DNA of 64,000 bases from Siphonodentalium dalli (GCA_032622095.1 CP136063.1:185237956-185301955); one strand, 5' to 3'. Counted from the first letter of the stretch, positions 46,830 through 59,565 are shown. Made by a program: numbers and translations. The notes: generated by a model from the letters alone, not told the origin.

Positions 46830-47780
46830 GCCATAAATCAGTTAAAAATTGTCTGATCAAACACATATTCGAACTCGATCTGTCTTTTGTGCTGAGAAAT
46901 TCATATACAAAAATTTGGTTCTGATCATATAAAAAATGTTTGAGTTATCGCACCATGCGTAAAGTGTCTACAGACAAACAGATGGATGGACTAATGACAG
47001 TTGGTCAATCCCGATGTTGACACTTCCATACTATGATATGGGTAAACATAAAAAATAGTCTTTTGTGGGTATTAAAGTATCAGTTTTCCCATCTCCACCA
47101 GCATGGGCATGCATTTGATTGTTTTGTCTGTGAAACACTGGACAAACATGACAAAATATGTGATAAAACACAATTTATTCCCATCGTTCCTGGCATAGAG
47201 ACCTTCTCAGAAACCCAGAGTAAGAGTGCAAATTAATTAGATAGAGCTACAGCCTGTAAGCCAGTGTCCTGTCCCTCAAAAACATATATCTGGTTACACC
47301 TCACACTAATGTCTAAAAATAACTCTAATTATCAGTAACTCAGATTTACTGTTTGTCTCCACAGAGCTAAAGTGATACTGCTGGTAATCAATTAGTTGTT
47401 GACTGCTATGGTTATCTGTTCAATTCTTAGTTGAAAAAGAGCCATAACTCTGGTATAAAATGTTGGATCTAACCCATATTCAATCTCGATTTGTATTTTG
47501 AGTTGAGAAACTCGCATACCAAATTTGGTTCTTATCAGCTGAAAAATGGTTGATTTATCAAAATATGCAGAAATTCTAAGTCAAAGGGCCATAACTCCAT
47601 TAAAAAATATCGGATCAAACCCATATTCGAACTCGATCTGTATTTTGGTCTGAGAAACTCATATACAAAATTTGGTTCCGGTCAGATATAAAATATTTGA
47701 GTTATCGCACCATGCGTAAAGTGTCCACGGACAGACAGACAGACGGACGGACGTAGTGGTCAAAGTATACTTGTGGGGTG
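46830..47780. repeat. 'Gggccataactct' dispersed tandem repeat
   Basis: Three units of 'aaactcgatctgtattttgNNNtgagaaactcatatacNaaatttggttc' followed by 'gagttatcgcaccatgcgtaaagtgtc' and GGAC-type tail at 47740. A related single unit lies at 14281-14430. Non-coding. Confidence 0.6.
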
Positions 47781-48485
47781 ACTGCACATACCCATGAATA
47801 CTTGTGGGGTGCGATCTTTTGTTTGAGTAAATTGTGGGGTGCAACCCACAACTGACGATTTTTTAAAGAGCGTATTTTTAAAGAGTCAATCCGGACGTCG
47901 ACATTATGTTTACCATACTATGGTATGGGTAAACATAAAAACAAACCTACACTTTTAGTAGAAACCTGTATTAACTCATTCATGACTACATGAGATTGTG
48001 AATTATTACCATTTTCTATCTCTTTTGTCACATATGAGATAATTGTGTTATCCACTCACAAGTCTAGGTATGTTACATGTTTTTTTCTTTATACATCAGT
48101 GTATACATCAGTGTTTAATGTCCATGTTTGACCAGATTTGGCATTAAATTTATTTCTTTAAAGTTATCCTTATTTGATGTTAATTACATAGAATACTGCA
48201 TGGGCGATTCAGCTGCATTAAGAATACTTTCCCTTGTCCTAAAGAGGCACAAACCAACATCCAATGGCCCTAGCATGTTTAGTGTTGCTGCAGTTCCTTA
48301 GTATTGATTTCTTAGTGTTACAAGCCAGTATAAACTAGTAAAAATCCAATAAAAGGTGTGAAGGAAAAAAAAAATATTTGTCACGGAAGAAATTGCTTTG
48401 GGCTTATTTTGACACCCACCACCCCCAGCATACGTGTCGGAAAATCCCCCACCCCTGCATTACTAGGTTTATTTTGAGGTTTTAA

Positions 48486-48930
48486 ATCTACGCAATCCGA
48501 TTCGAGGTACCCATATCATCAGATTCCGGACAACAACAACTACATTTTTTTAAATGCCGCTTTAGTTGTCAGAATCGATTAATTGCCCCAAAATAATGCT
48601 AACCACAGTCAACTATAGTATGAAATGCCCAAAACCTGTTATTTATCAATATGTTGGTCAACGAAATTTTGCCGGTTTGTCAAATATCTGACATAAAAAA
48701 GCCACTTGATTTTAGAGTTATCCATCTTCATCCGCAATTTGGTCAGATAAATTCCTCTCGTCGACTGTTTACTGGGCCACTTGAAATTAAACTAATAGAT
48801 TTCAAACATCGATATCTGATCATTCTGAGCTTTGATGGGTGGATTCCTCGATCAGAATCAAATATTTTTTTACCCCCGAAGCCAAGGAAATAGTAATTAA
48901 TTTGCGAGCGTTTATTCGGATTGAGTACCT
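48486..48930. mobile_element. TTAA element P4b, copy 2
   Basis: Between TTAA at 48482-48485 and 48931-48934. Right end GGATTGAGTACCT; 'ctgagctttgatgggtggattcctcg' and 'gccacttgattttagagttatcc' as in P4; the left half ('cagattccggacaacaacaacta', 'aataatgctaaccac') as at 30552-30928 but inverted. Confidence 0.7.
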
Positions 48931-48934
48931 TTAA

Positions 48935-49500
48935 AAGTGTGCACCTTTGTTGCTTAGTTTGTGATGATATGATAGCTAAAGTAGAAACACGAACCTTTCG
49001 TGCAGCTCGAAAACGTCAAACACCTGTGGTTAACCAGTGGTTTGACCGTAGTTTTGCATATGCACAGAATCATGCCACACCATGGAACATCATGGAACAT
49101 ATATGGCATGATTTTATACAGGCATATATAACCAAACAATTCATTAGAAATATCAAGCCCAAGAACATGTGAAAGAATTCAAGAGATCTGTATTTGATGA
49201 CACAAAACGAGATGACCAGAAAACCAAACTCAGGACGTATATATCGATTGTTGAACATGACTATGTTTAGAGACTTACTTAGAAAACAATCTTTTTTTAA
49301 AAGATATGATTCATTTTACAAAACTCCGTGGATCACAAACTCGCTATCGAGAAATACATATTATCACAACAGTGTGTTGGTCCGTGTTGTAGTAGCACGT
49401 CGAATTGAGGTGGGCAGATTGCCGGATCAAACGAGCTGCCGCAGGCTCATCAAACGAGCTGCCGCCTACTCATCTGGTCACCTCAACGAGGCGTGATGTC
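48935..49500 (+). pseudogene. Unrecognised coding-like region, broken frames
   Basis: Three adjoining frames look more protein-like than the surroundings: VETRTFRAARKRQTPVVNQW and on to QNHATPWNIMEHIWHDFIQA; then EFKRSVFDDTKRDDQKTKLR with TYISIVEHDYV; then KRYDSFYKTPWITNSLSR and VVVARRIEVGRLPD. KLRTYISI recalls the C-terminal part of LINE ORF2 proteins, but I cannot assign it. It could be a decayed retroelement or host pseudogene. It follows directly on the TTAA element. Confidence 0.25.
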
Positions 49501-50519
49501 ACCGATCAACTCACTGCTGTGATAAAAGGTTTATTATATGAAGCCCATTTTACAATAAAAACCATTTAATTACAGATTTATTTCACTTCAACCTGCTTCA
49601 GCAGTTTAATTTTCTTAATGGATATAACAGGGACGAAAACGAACACGTGGTCTGACGTTCGGAGTAAATATTATGCACGCCCTGACACAAAAATAATACA
49701 TGTAGCTGGACATGTCATATTCACCTGTATTTATTTATTAAAGTCATTAGCTTCACTCCCGGTGGGCATATATTTGATGTCAGACAGAACTGTGCCCGAT
49801 ATACCACAAGAAAGGTCATAAAAAACTAGAAAGAAAACCCCAATGTGGCATATTATTAGTGCGGTACTCGCCCTGTATTAAATTGTTGAAAACTGCGATC
49901 AGAGTAAGAAATCTTCTCAGATACTAACACATTTTCGGAGCCAATCAGCGCGCGGAGTCTCATTGAATTATATTCGGAGGAAATCGGAACCACCCGAATA
50001 ACGACGATCGGCTGGCACGCACGACTGGGAGAACAGCCAAAACAAAGGCCGGCATGTCGATAACGAAAGTAGATTCAACAAAAAGAGAAAAAAACAAACA
50101 AAATAATAGGGGGCATATCATAGTTTTTGCATTCAAGTTTTCTCCGAAATTATCCAGGTTCACCAATAATAAACAAATCTGGGAATTCTGCCTTCTAATA
50201 TAACGTCAACATATTTGGCCGAATACAAGGTGAAGTTATCTGCATGCGAATTATTGACTTCTGTAAATGTAAATTATAAGCAATATTTCAATAATATTTG
50301 ACATCACAATAGACCAATCGTGCTGAGCTAGATCGATTGGTCTTCCTGACACTGTTGTAAGAGATTTCTTGAATATTGAAATTTTGTTTGCTTGAAGATT
50401 TGTTCAAATTTATGATGAATATACCAGCAAAAAATTATACATTGTCTTTCATTAGTTTCAAAATTGTCTTTCATTAGTTTCAAAATGAATAAGAATAATT
50501 TTTTTACAAAAAAATGGTT
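49501..50519. other. Unidentified; CCAAT/CpG-rich patch
   Basis: 49935-50060 is richer in CpG than its surroundings and includes 'gagccaatcagcgcgcgg'. It might be a promoter, but no downstream coding exon could be tied to it. Confidence 0.25.
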
Positions 50520-51553
50520 GTAACTTGAAAGAACAATTTAGAGTAGGCCTACTCCCTTTATCCAAGATTCATGCTGGCTGTGAAAGACCGATGGGATTAT
50601 TTTAGCCCGATCGGTATATTTTAGCCCGATCGGGCTATTATTGATTGATCGGTGGTTCACCCAGACCTGTAGGATATGCGCACTATAGGATATAGATAAT
50701 TAAGGCGTTTTATGTATGGGAGGCCTATTTCACTTGAAAGAACAATTTATAGTAGGCCTACTCCCTTTATCCAAGATTCAAGCTGGCTGTGAAAGAACGA
50801 TCGGTCTATTTTAGCCTGATCGGTCTACTTTAGCCCGATCGGGCTGTTATTGATTGATCGGTGGTTCACCCAGACCTGTAGGATATACGCGCTATAGCAT
50901 ATAGATACGGCATTTCATATATGGGAGGCCTATTTCACTTGAAAGAACAATTTAGAGTAGGCCTACTCCCTTTATCCAAGATTCAAGCTGGCTGTGAAAG
51001 AACGATCGGTCTATTTTAGCCTGATCGGTCTACTTTAGCCCGATCGGGCTGTTATTGATTGATCGGTGGTTCACCCAGACCTGTAGGATATACGCGCTAT
51101 AGCATATAGATACGGCATTTCATATATGGGAGGCCTATTTCACTTGAAAGAACAATTTAGAGTAGGCCTACTCCCTTTATCCAAGATTCAAGCTGGCTGT
51201 GAAAGAACGATCGGTCTATTTTAGCCTGATCGGTCTACTTTAGCCCGATCGGGCTGTTATTGATTGATCGGTGGTTCACCCAGACCTGTAGGATATACGC
51301 GCTATAGCATATAGATATGGCATTTCATATATGGGTGGCCTATTTCACTTGAAAGAACAATTTAGAGTAGGCCTACTCCCTTTAACCAAGATTCAAGCTG
51401 GCTGTGAAAGAACGATCGGTCTATTTTAGCCTGATCGGTCTACTTTAGCCCGATCGGGCTGTTATTGATTGATCGGTGGTTCACCCAGACCTGTAGGATA
51501 TACGCGCTATAGCATATAGATACGGCATTTCATATATGGGATACCCATTTCAC
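50520..51553. repeat. ~205-bp satellite, five copies
   Basis: Units begin 'cttgaaagaacaatttagagtaggcctactccc' at 50524, 50733, 50938, 51143 and 51348. Copies 2-5 are nearly identical with exact 205-bp spacing, implying recent amplification; copy 1 is more diverged (209 bp). Each unit contains the palindrome AGCCCGATCGGGCT and several GATCGG/CCGATC half-sites. Confidence 0.9.
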
Positions 51554-52800
51554 ATTTATTATTCATTTACGATCAAGCGCAAATATTTCGCAAAATAACA
51601 TCTATCATTTGCGCTTCAGTGTAAATCATTTGCGCAAATAAAAATTAATATGCATTGATATCACCCCCCTGAATTAATTTTAAATGGCACAGACCCACCA
51701 TATGAGGGATGCACCCCCCCAGTAACCCCAATATCTCTTTTATGACCATGGAAATGGTAGAGATATGTGCAGGATATATCTCTTTTATAAAATATACTAG
51801 ATCTCTGGGATGGAGACACAAATTCTTGGGGACAGGGATGCTGATAATATGAAAATTGGGGTTTTCCCCAATTTCAAGTCAATAAGTACACCATATGAGG
51901 GAAGCGAGTCCCCAGTAACCCCGAATTCCATATTTATGGCCATGGAAATGGTATATATCTGTGTAGGAGATGTCCCTTTAATAAAATATACTAGAGCTCT
52001 GGGAGTGAGGCACCAATTCTTGGGACACCAGGGACAGAGATGCTGATATATGCATATGGAAATATTTTTTCTTCAATGTTTCAGTATTATATGGGGCTAC
52101 TACTATGGGTCCATGATAATATACTATGAGATGGACTCTATCATTCACAATCAGAGGGAAGTATAAAGGGAGTGTTAGGTATTTGCGCTTAAGCACAAAT
52201 ATATTGATAGACATATACTTGCGCTAATTAAGCGCAAATGATTCATTTTCACATTTTATATTAACTAATTGCATTTAAGCGTAAATCAGTTACGCTTAAT
52301 GTAATCATTTACGCTTAAGCATAATTGACTTATGCGTTATCATAATACATTGGAATTATATTAAGAGCAATAATTTCATCGGCTGTCTTACCTTATATGT
52401 ATATTTGTATAATATGATGTATGTTAACTTACTGGCATTAGTAATGTGGTTGCATCCATTTAAGCTTGAGTATGTGGAGTTCAATGGGGGGTGTATATGA
52501 ATTACGGTTAAGCGCAACTCATTTACGCTTAAGTGGATTTCATTTACACTTAAGCGCAATTGAAATGAATTATGCTTAAGCAAATACATGTACCTATCTC
52601 CAACTGGTTTCCTCAGTCTGAACATCCATCTTAGTATGGGATCTGGGTGGAGTCCTCACCTATGTTTGAGTAATGTTTTATGGCCTGAGTTAATTTGAGT
52701 TTAGAGCAAATCACATGGGAGTCTTTTTTACATTTATTATTTATTTGCATACAAATATTTGCGCTTAAGCATAAAGCAATTGCGCTTACTTAGTGCACAT
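51554..52800. repeat. Cluster of palindromic GCGCTTAAGCGC-type motifs
   Basis: Variants of 'atttgcgcttaagcgcaaat' occur more than a dozen times, mostly at both ends (51565-51640 and 52180-52580, 52755-52790). A ~180-bp direct duplication in the middle ('caccatatgagggaNgc', 'catggaaatggtaNa', 'aaaatatactaga', 51690-52040) separates them. The ends 'cacatttattattcatttac' and 'tacatttattatttatttgc' are in direct, not inverted, orientation. Element nature is plausible but borders are not clear. Confidence 0.5.
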
Positions 52801-53796
52801 ACACAACACTTCTTTACTTCCATCCAATTTTAACTGTCAATTAATGATTGAGTCCATCTTATGGTATATTTATTTGGGCCTATATAAACTCAAAAATTGA
52901 AGAAAACATAATTCCATATGGATATCTATATCACTATCGCTGTCCCAAACAAATTCGGTCTGTACTAGAATAGTGAATAGCAATATGGCACACATGTAGC
53001 ATTGCACAGGTAATTAAACAGTTTGAAATACACATGTAAGACAACTCTTTCTGCACGAGACTGTAACTGCTGTAGTTCGATCATAAAATCGGTCAACGAT
53101 CTGCAACGATTACAAATTTCTATAAATAGTAACATTTTCAACTGTTACCGTTGTTCATTGCTCGATCATGACCACTTTGATTATAATTCTTTCATAACTC
53201 GGTCAATGTTCTTCCGTTGGTGATTTCAGGCAATAATTCCTTTTATATCCCTCCCATTCGAATTGACTATACCGCTTGTTTTTCGTTTTATTAAGCTGAT
53301 GTTACGCTATTCCAGCAAACGGCCTCCCTCCACGGAAGCTATTTTCTGAGAACGAAAGCCGACTCAATCCCGACCAAGTCGGAAGTGTTCGGGTGTTTCC
53401 GCGACTGCACACGACAACTCGTTTGTGTATTTATTTCGCGTTTACAGTGGAATTATTCGTCCCGATTGAGGGAAAGTAAATAGTTAGTTACGTGGCCGTA
53501 TAATTAGTACAAACTGATATCTGGTTAGGGCATTTCGTGTATGGGGGTTATTTTATTCAGTCTTTCCACAGAATAACGCAGGGAACTCAATTGTGAGGTT
53601 CAATTTACGTTTCACATCACTTTAATTATTGTTCTGTTATTAATTGTATAATGTTTCGTTAGCATACTGCCTTTGTTTGTGTTTATGCAAATAAATCGTA
53701 TCGAATCGTATATATATAAACCTATCAGTTTGGTCAACCGTGGAGTTGAAATTTATGTCCACCTTTGTCCACTGGACGGGTGCCATGTTGTGTTAA
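52801..53796. other. No gene recognised
   Basis: Some CpG-rich sequence at 53320-53430. No ORF with family resemblance. Confidence 0.35.
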
Positions 53797-54310
53797 AGAT
53801 ACGGGCGGCGTTGGCGGTGAGTATGCGGTTAAAATATTCATCTCCGTCAAAAATCGCCATAAACAGAAGGAACAGTAAAATATAGACAGACATTGTTATT
53901 ATACCAATCAGAAATATGGCATAAACAGTATGTTATTGCCACATGTTTTTCCTTTGTTATATAAACAAAAGCAGAAAACGTTACAGAACCTGGCTTTTGT
54001 TTAGATCCGGATATGGTAAACACAAAGAGTGTTTTTTGTTACTCTTTTCCTGATATGGAAATAATAAAGAGCGTTTATATCATTTGTGTGTGATTAACCA
54101 ATATAATTGCGCTTTGTTATGTAAACAGAAGCAAAACTTCTGTAACACGAGCATGTTATTGTTTACGTACACCATCGTATGGCTTGACGACAATATATTT
54201 TTTAGGCGCTAATTATGTTTGGCATATGAGCAAAACTATATATATTTTATTATTCTTTTTGTTGATTTGAACACATATGAATATTTCTGCAACGAACGCC
54301 GCCCGTGCCT
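53797..54310. mobile_element. TTAA MITE family P5, copy 2
   Basis: 514 bp between TTAA sites (53793-53796, 54311-54314). Ends AGATACGGGCGGCGTT and AACGCCGCCCGTGCCT. Same internal blocks as the copies at 26031 and 57499 ('ggcttttgtttagatccg', 'acttctgtaacacgag'). Confidence 0.85.
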
Positions 54311-54313
54311 TTA

Positions 54314-55887
54314 ATATATGAGGGTATTACCCCGCCCGCCCCCCCCCCCCATTCGGTACGCGGGATTCAGGGTGTTTTGAAGCCGTACGCGGGATTCATA
54401 CCCCCGAATTAACTGGTATTCGGGTTCAAGCAAAACATCTTGGACGCATGTTTTGATGTCGCAAAATAATATTTTGTGCTAGTTATATGTATGAATGAGT
54501 GGGTAGAATAGCTTCTTGGGCATATTCGACCACCATGCCATCATAAACAGAGACGTGGCGACAGGGTGGGGGGGTCTCACCCCCCAACTTTGGTCAAAAT
54601 TTTCAACAGTTGGAAATTTCATACCTGCCAAAACATTAGTTGGAAATTTCACACCTATAATAGGTTGAAATGTTCTTGTAGTTTGATTTTCAAACAATTT
54701 ATTGGGGGGGGGGGATTAATTGTTTTTGGACCAATATTTGCATATTTTCCTATTTTTTGTCAAATTTTTGGACTGAAATGGTCATCAGTTGGAAATTTCC
54801 AACCTCAGGAGGGTGACAGGTTGGAAATTTCCAACACTTGGAAATCTTGTGTCCTGATCCCTCCCCCGTGGCCAGTCAAAAAATGCTAGTTAATTTAAGA
54901 AAACAATATTCTCATACATTTGGTCAACATTGGCATTGGAATTGTCATCAGTTGTAAATTTTCCAACCTAAGTGGTGTGTCAGGTTTGAAATTTCCAACT
55001 CTAAGAATGCTTGACACTAGTCTAGATGCTAGGATTTTGCGATTTTCTTGTTCAGATTAAAAACAATTCCCACACCGGGCCGAACCATGGTCGGCCCGGT
55101 GTGTCATTGTCTCTCCCCTGTGGCCAATACAAAAATGCTCATAATTTTAACAATATTTTACTACATTTGATCAAACTTGTGGTCATCAGTTGGAGAATTT
55201 TCCAACCTGAGGCGGAGTATGAGGTTTGAAATTTCCAACGCTATAGGAAAGCTTTAGTTGAGGCCAGTCTGGATGCTAGGATTTGTGATTTTCTTGTTCA
55301 AATTTCAAACTTTTCTCACACCGGCCGAACAACAATGGTCAGCTCGGTGTGTCGTGGTCTCTTGCCCGTAGCCGTGTGCATTTGTATGGAGTTAGACCAC
55401 TAGATGTTAGGATTTATGCAATGTTTCAGGTTAAAATATCTGAATGTTCTCATACCGGGAATATAGAACCATGGTTTATGAAGATATAGGATATTAGGCC
55501 TAAACACTGAGGTGGAAGGGGGGTGTGCAAATGGAATTATGCAAAACTTGTGTTCGGTCTGATTCTGACTCAAGAGGGGGGTGCAGTTGGAAATTCCAAA
55601 GGTGGACACCCCCAACGGAAACCCTCTAGCCACATCCCTGATCATAAAGTATCATTAATGATATCATAACGGCCTCATAACGCGACCGGCATCATAATGT
55701 GTCTATGTAACTTCTGCTTGTATCTGTCTGATATTAAAACAGTCAATTTGTATGTCATTTATCGCATATTATTTCTTAACATGTATTCAGGATTCACCCC
55801 CCAAAATTAACTCGTATTCAGGATTCACCCCCCAAAATTAACTCGTATTCGGGATTCAGGGGGGAGGGGGGTGATACCCTCATATAT
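54314..55887. mobile_element. 1.57-kb TIR element with internal 'ttggaaatttcc' repeats
   Basis: Ends ATATATGAGGGTATTACCCC and its complement at 55868-55887, followed by C/G runs and by inverted 'gggattca...ccccc' segments (54350-54420; 55780-55870 with a 36-bp tandem). The interior consists of ~240-bp diverged units with 'cagttggaaatttccaacctNagg' and with a hairpin (ACACCGGGCCGA-ACCATGG-TCGGCCCGGTGT near 55070-55102, decayed again at 55318). No transposase. Its left end abuts the P5 element. Confidence 0.55.
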
Positions 55888-56219
55888 ATATACACCTTAT
55901 ATACTTGGTTTGAGATGCATACTTGGTTTGATAATAAATACTTTGAACCTGAGTTCACGCTACAAATGTGTTATTGTCGAATGTTCTAATAGATTGGCGG
56001 ACGATGAAACATTTGAGATCGCTCCATCACGACGTCATTGTTGTTACTACCGGTATATATTGGTATCATTTTTAAGGTGTATTTATTAATGTCACCTCGT
56101 AAATATATAAGGTGTTCCGGGTTTCGGATGTGTGACACTGCATGTCATAAACAAAACACATCGGTGTAATATATGCTGGAATGCTCGATCGTCTTCACAC
56201 AAGTATCTCCGGTTCTTAA
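55888..56219. other. No feature recognised
   Basis: A+T-rich spacer without recognisable content. Confidence 0.3.
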
Positions 56220-56802
56220 AGGGGTACTGTACGCCAAATGTTGTTGTTGGTTTCTATAGTCTCCGAGTCAGAGAATAAGGTAACAATTTTTTCATTATTT
56301 GAAAGTCTGTTGAGTACGAAGTAGTGTTACAGATGGCAAATTTACCGGAATGCAAAAATACAAATTGTCGTTGGCGAGTAATTTGTGTACAGTTTTCAAC
56401 CAAATGAATCAAATAAAAGTTATATTATAGGCATACTAGTCCAATATAATCATTTAAGTTATTGTATCGTCGCTAGTCAGTGAGTGACTTGAGTGTTCTC
56501 CCCGTATCATTATAATATTTTAAGCAATCGTGTGTGCGATCGGTTTAACATCCAGTATCCCTCAATTACTTTATTTTGATTACGGAAATTCGTAATTTAA
56601 TTGACGCCATTTTATGGCTCCAGTCATAAATCCAATTTATATCAAATTATTAACTTTTAAATTATTAAATTTTAAGATAGCATATTAACCTGAGCGTTTA
56701 CAGAATACATCTTCGACTCAAATTACTTATGTTTCTATATATTATCGATATTAGATCGTTGTTGTCACCGGAAATTTAATGCAAATGGCGTACAGTACCC
56801 CT
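56220..56802. mobile_element. TTAA MITE family P6
   Basis: 583 bp between TTAA sites (56216-56219, 56803-56806) with TIR AGGGGTACTGTACGCC. A partial relative of its right part ('atcttcgactcaaattNatta') lies at 25905-25985. No coding capacity. Confidence 0.8.
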
Positions 56803-57039
56803 TTAACCCGTACATTCATTACATATTAACAAACCCAGAAATTCACCAAAACAATATATTTACTATTCGTCTGCGATATGCTTCCACTTTATACTTCTGT
56901 TTATGGTTTGTTAAACGTGTGAACGCCTGTCTGTCTGTGTTCTATACAAATTCACAGGGGACCATCTAGATAACAACAGAGGTGTCTATTTGGGGTACTT
57001 TTTTACGAGAAAGATAATGGTGCGGGTTATAATTTTCTA

Positions 57040-58440
57040 AAGTGACGATGTTGATTTCAGGGGCACAAAAGGGGGAGGGGCAGAACAAAAATTGTCGCCG
57101 ATTTCCTCCAAACTTATACATAATCATCTCCATGATATGATGAATCTAATGGTGCGGCTTATAGATGTCAAAAGTGGCAATATTTGAGTCAGGGGTGCAC
57201 GGAAGGGGAGGGGCACAAGCATTGATAAACCTGTTTAACGCCGATTTCCACAAAATTGATACCCATTCTTTTCCATGATACGAGAAATATTATCGTGTAA
57301 TTTAAATATGGCAACATTGGTGCCATTTGATTCAGGGGTGCGCGGAAGGGGAGAGGGGCAACAAAATTGATAAAACTTTTTAGCGTCGAATTCCACCAAA
57401 TTGATACACATTCTTCTCCATGATACGAGAAATATAATCGTGTGATGTGAAGACGTCAAGTTGGTGCCGTCTGGGTGAAAGATTGAGGGGGCGCTTAAAG
57501 ATACGGGCGGCGTTGGCAGTGGGTATGCTGTTAAAATATTCACCTCCGTCAAAAACCGTCATAAACAGAAATAATAGTAAAATACAGACAGACTTTGTGC
57601 TTATATCAATCAGAAATATGGCATTAACAGTATGTTATTGTAAACAAAAGCAAAAAACGTTACGTTACCTGGCTTTTGTTTAGATCCGAATATGGTAAAC
57701 ATAAAGAGCGTTTTTTGTTACTCTTTTCCAGATATGGAAATAATAAAGAGCGTTTATATCATGTGTGTGTGTGTGTGTGTGTGATTAACCAATATAATTG
57801 CGCTGTGTTATGTAAACAGATGCACAACTTCTGTAACACGAGAAGGCTCTTGTTTACGTGCACAATCGTACGACTTGACGACAATATGCTATTTACGCGC
57901 TGATTATGTTTGGCATAAGAACATAACTATATATATTTTAACATTCCTTCTGTTGATGGCGATTTGAACAAATATGAATATTTCTGCAACGAACGCCGCC
58001 GTGCATGCCTTTAATTTGATAAAAATGTATTTGGTTGCCGATTATCACCAAACTTATACATTATCAACTTCATGACATCAGGAGCGTAACGGTGTGCCTT
58101 AAAGCTGTCATATAAAGGGCGTGTGATTTAAATATGTGAAAAATGGCATTTAAAGTGTGATTTAAAGTTGACAAAAGTGGTGCCATTTGAGTCAGGGGTG
58201 CAATGAAGGGGGGGAGGAATGCCAAAATTGATAAAAAAGTTTTTTCAGCGCCGATTTCCACCAGATGGATACAAATTCTTCTCCACCAAACATATAATCA
58301 TCTCCATGATATCAGGAGTCTAACCGTGTGGTTAAAATACGCCAAATTGGCGACGTATGTTTAAGAGATGTGGGCACATATTTGATACGAATTTGTTTGT
58401 CGCCGATTTCCACCAATTATATATATACTAGCAGATTAGC
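57040..58440. repeat. ~150-bp tandem repeat, split by a P5 MITE
   Basis: Units with 'gccgatttccaccaaattgatacacattcttctccatgata' then 'ggtgccatttgagtcaggggtgc' and 'ggaagggga' run 57040-57494, are interrupted by the P5 copy at 57499-58010, and continue 58015-58440. Another block is at 59600-59980. Non-coding. Confidence 0.65.
57499..58010. mobile_element. TTAA MITE family P5, copy 3
   Basis: 512 bp between TTAA (57495-57498, 58011-58014), same orientation and very similar to copy 2. It contains an added (GT)n stretch at 57762-57783 and has lost a few bases before 'tattgtaaacaaaagc'. Confidence 0.85.
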
Positions 58441-58589
58441 CCGCCACTGGCGGCATTGGTCCCATGGCTTTGGTCGATCCATTAATTTTAGTTTTTCAAG
58501 GTAACTCCGTACAGGCTTAAGGTACATCGGGCGGAAAGAACTGACCCGATGAAAAATTGTTGAGCCCGACGTTGTCCGGGCTACTCAAA

Positions 58590-58870
58590 AACCAAATTTC
58601 AAGTCGATAGCTCCACCCGTTTCCGAGATCTGGTCTGCGCATGCGCGAAGCTGGCGACGCACGGACTCGGCGACCCGATAAAATTCGTATCCGGGGCAAG
58701 ATACATTCACATACCAAATTTCAAGTCGATAGCTCCACCCGTTTCCGATATCTCGTCTGCGCATGCGCTGCACGGGCGTCACACGAGCTCGCCAATACGA
58801 CAGCGACTACCACCTGGTCAAACTACACTAACGTACCAAGTTTCGTCCCGATCGGTCGAGGTGTTGGTAT
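58590..58870. repeat. 122-bp tandem duplication
   Basis: 'accaaatttcaagtcgatagctccacccgtttccga' plus 'tctgcgcatgcgc' at 58591 and 58713. The following sequence 'taccaagtttcgtcccgatcggtcgaggtg' looks like a third, diverged start. From 58866 to 59210 there is an inverted relative of 24368-24510. Confidence 0.6.
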
Positions 58871-59495
58871 CTGATGCAAAAGACGAAATTGTGAGTGTTG
58901 GTCAATAGTCCCCGCAAAGTTAATCCCGTCGTGAACCCCATCCTCGCAAAGAGCGGACAGTCAATTAATCCCATCGTGAACCCCATCACCAACGCGACGT
59001 AAACATGTGTTGCGTTCTAAAAATAGGAAAGCACTTGTTCCCGTATATCTTTCTGCATAATAAATTTCGAGTGATAACGTTTGCGTAAATACGAAATTGT
59101 GAGTGTTGGTTTGTAACCGGGATTTCTGAGAAAAGCATTATGCCTATAACTACCCCCCTAAGCCCTGACCTAAGTGTCATACATACTATAACAATGATGT
59201 TGTAAGAGTACTATGGCATCCAATAAATCTCTCCGCATAGGAAACCACTCAATGTTCCCGTATATCTCTCTGCAGATGCTAATAACGTTGAATGGTAAAC
59301 AGACGCTCTTTATAGCGATGCGTCAAAAACTAACGCTCATTTTGATTAACCCCCGCCGTGCCTTTGCGGTGATTTGGGAGTGGATAAAGGGTGCTCAGAG
59401 CTTCTCCAAAACGCGACAACTACGGTGTTCGTGGGTTTTTACCCTTAGATGGGAAGTTTGAACTCAATCGAGCCAGCCGTTTTCGATTCTATAAA

Positions 59496-59500
<5 letters not shown>

Positions 59501-59564
<64 letters not shown>
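59501..59564. repeat. (TA)32 microsatellite
   Basis: Uninterrupted TA dinucleotides. The long open frames on both strands across it (Tyr-Ile repeats) are artefacts of this repeat. Confidence 0.97.
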
Positions 59565-59565
<1 letters not shown>

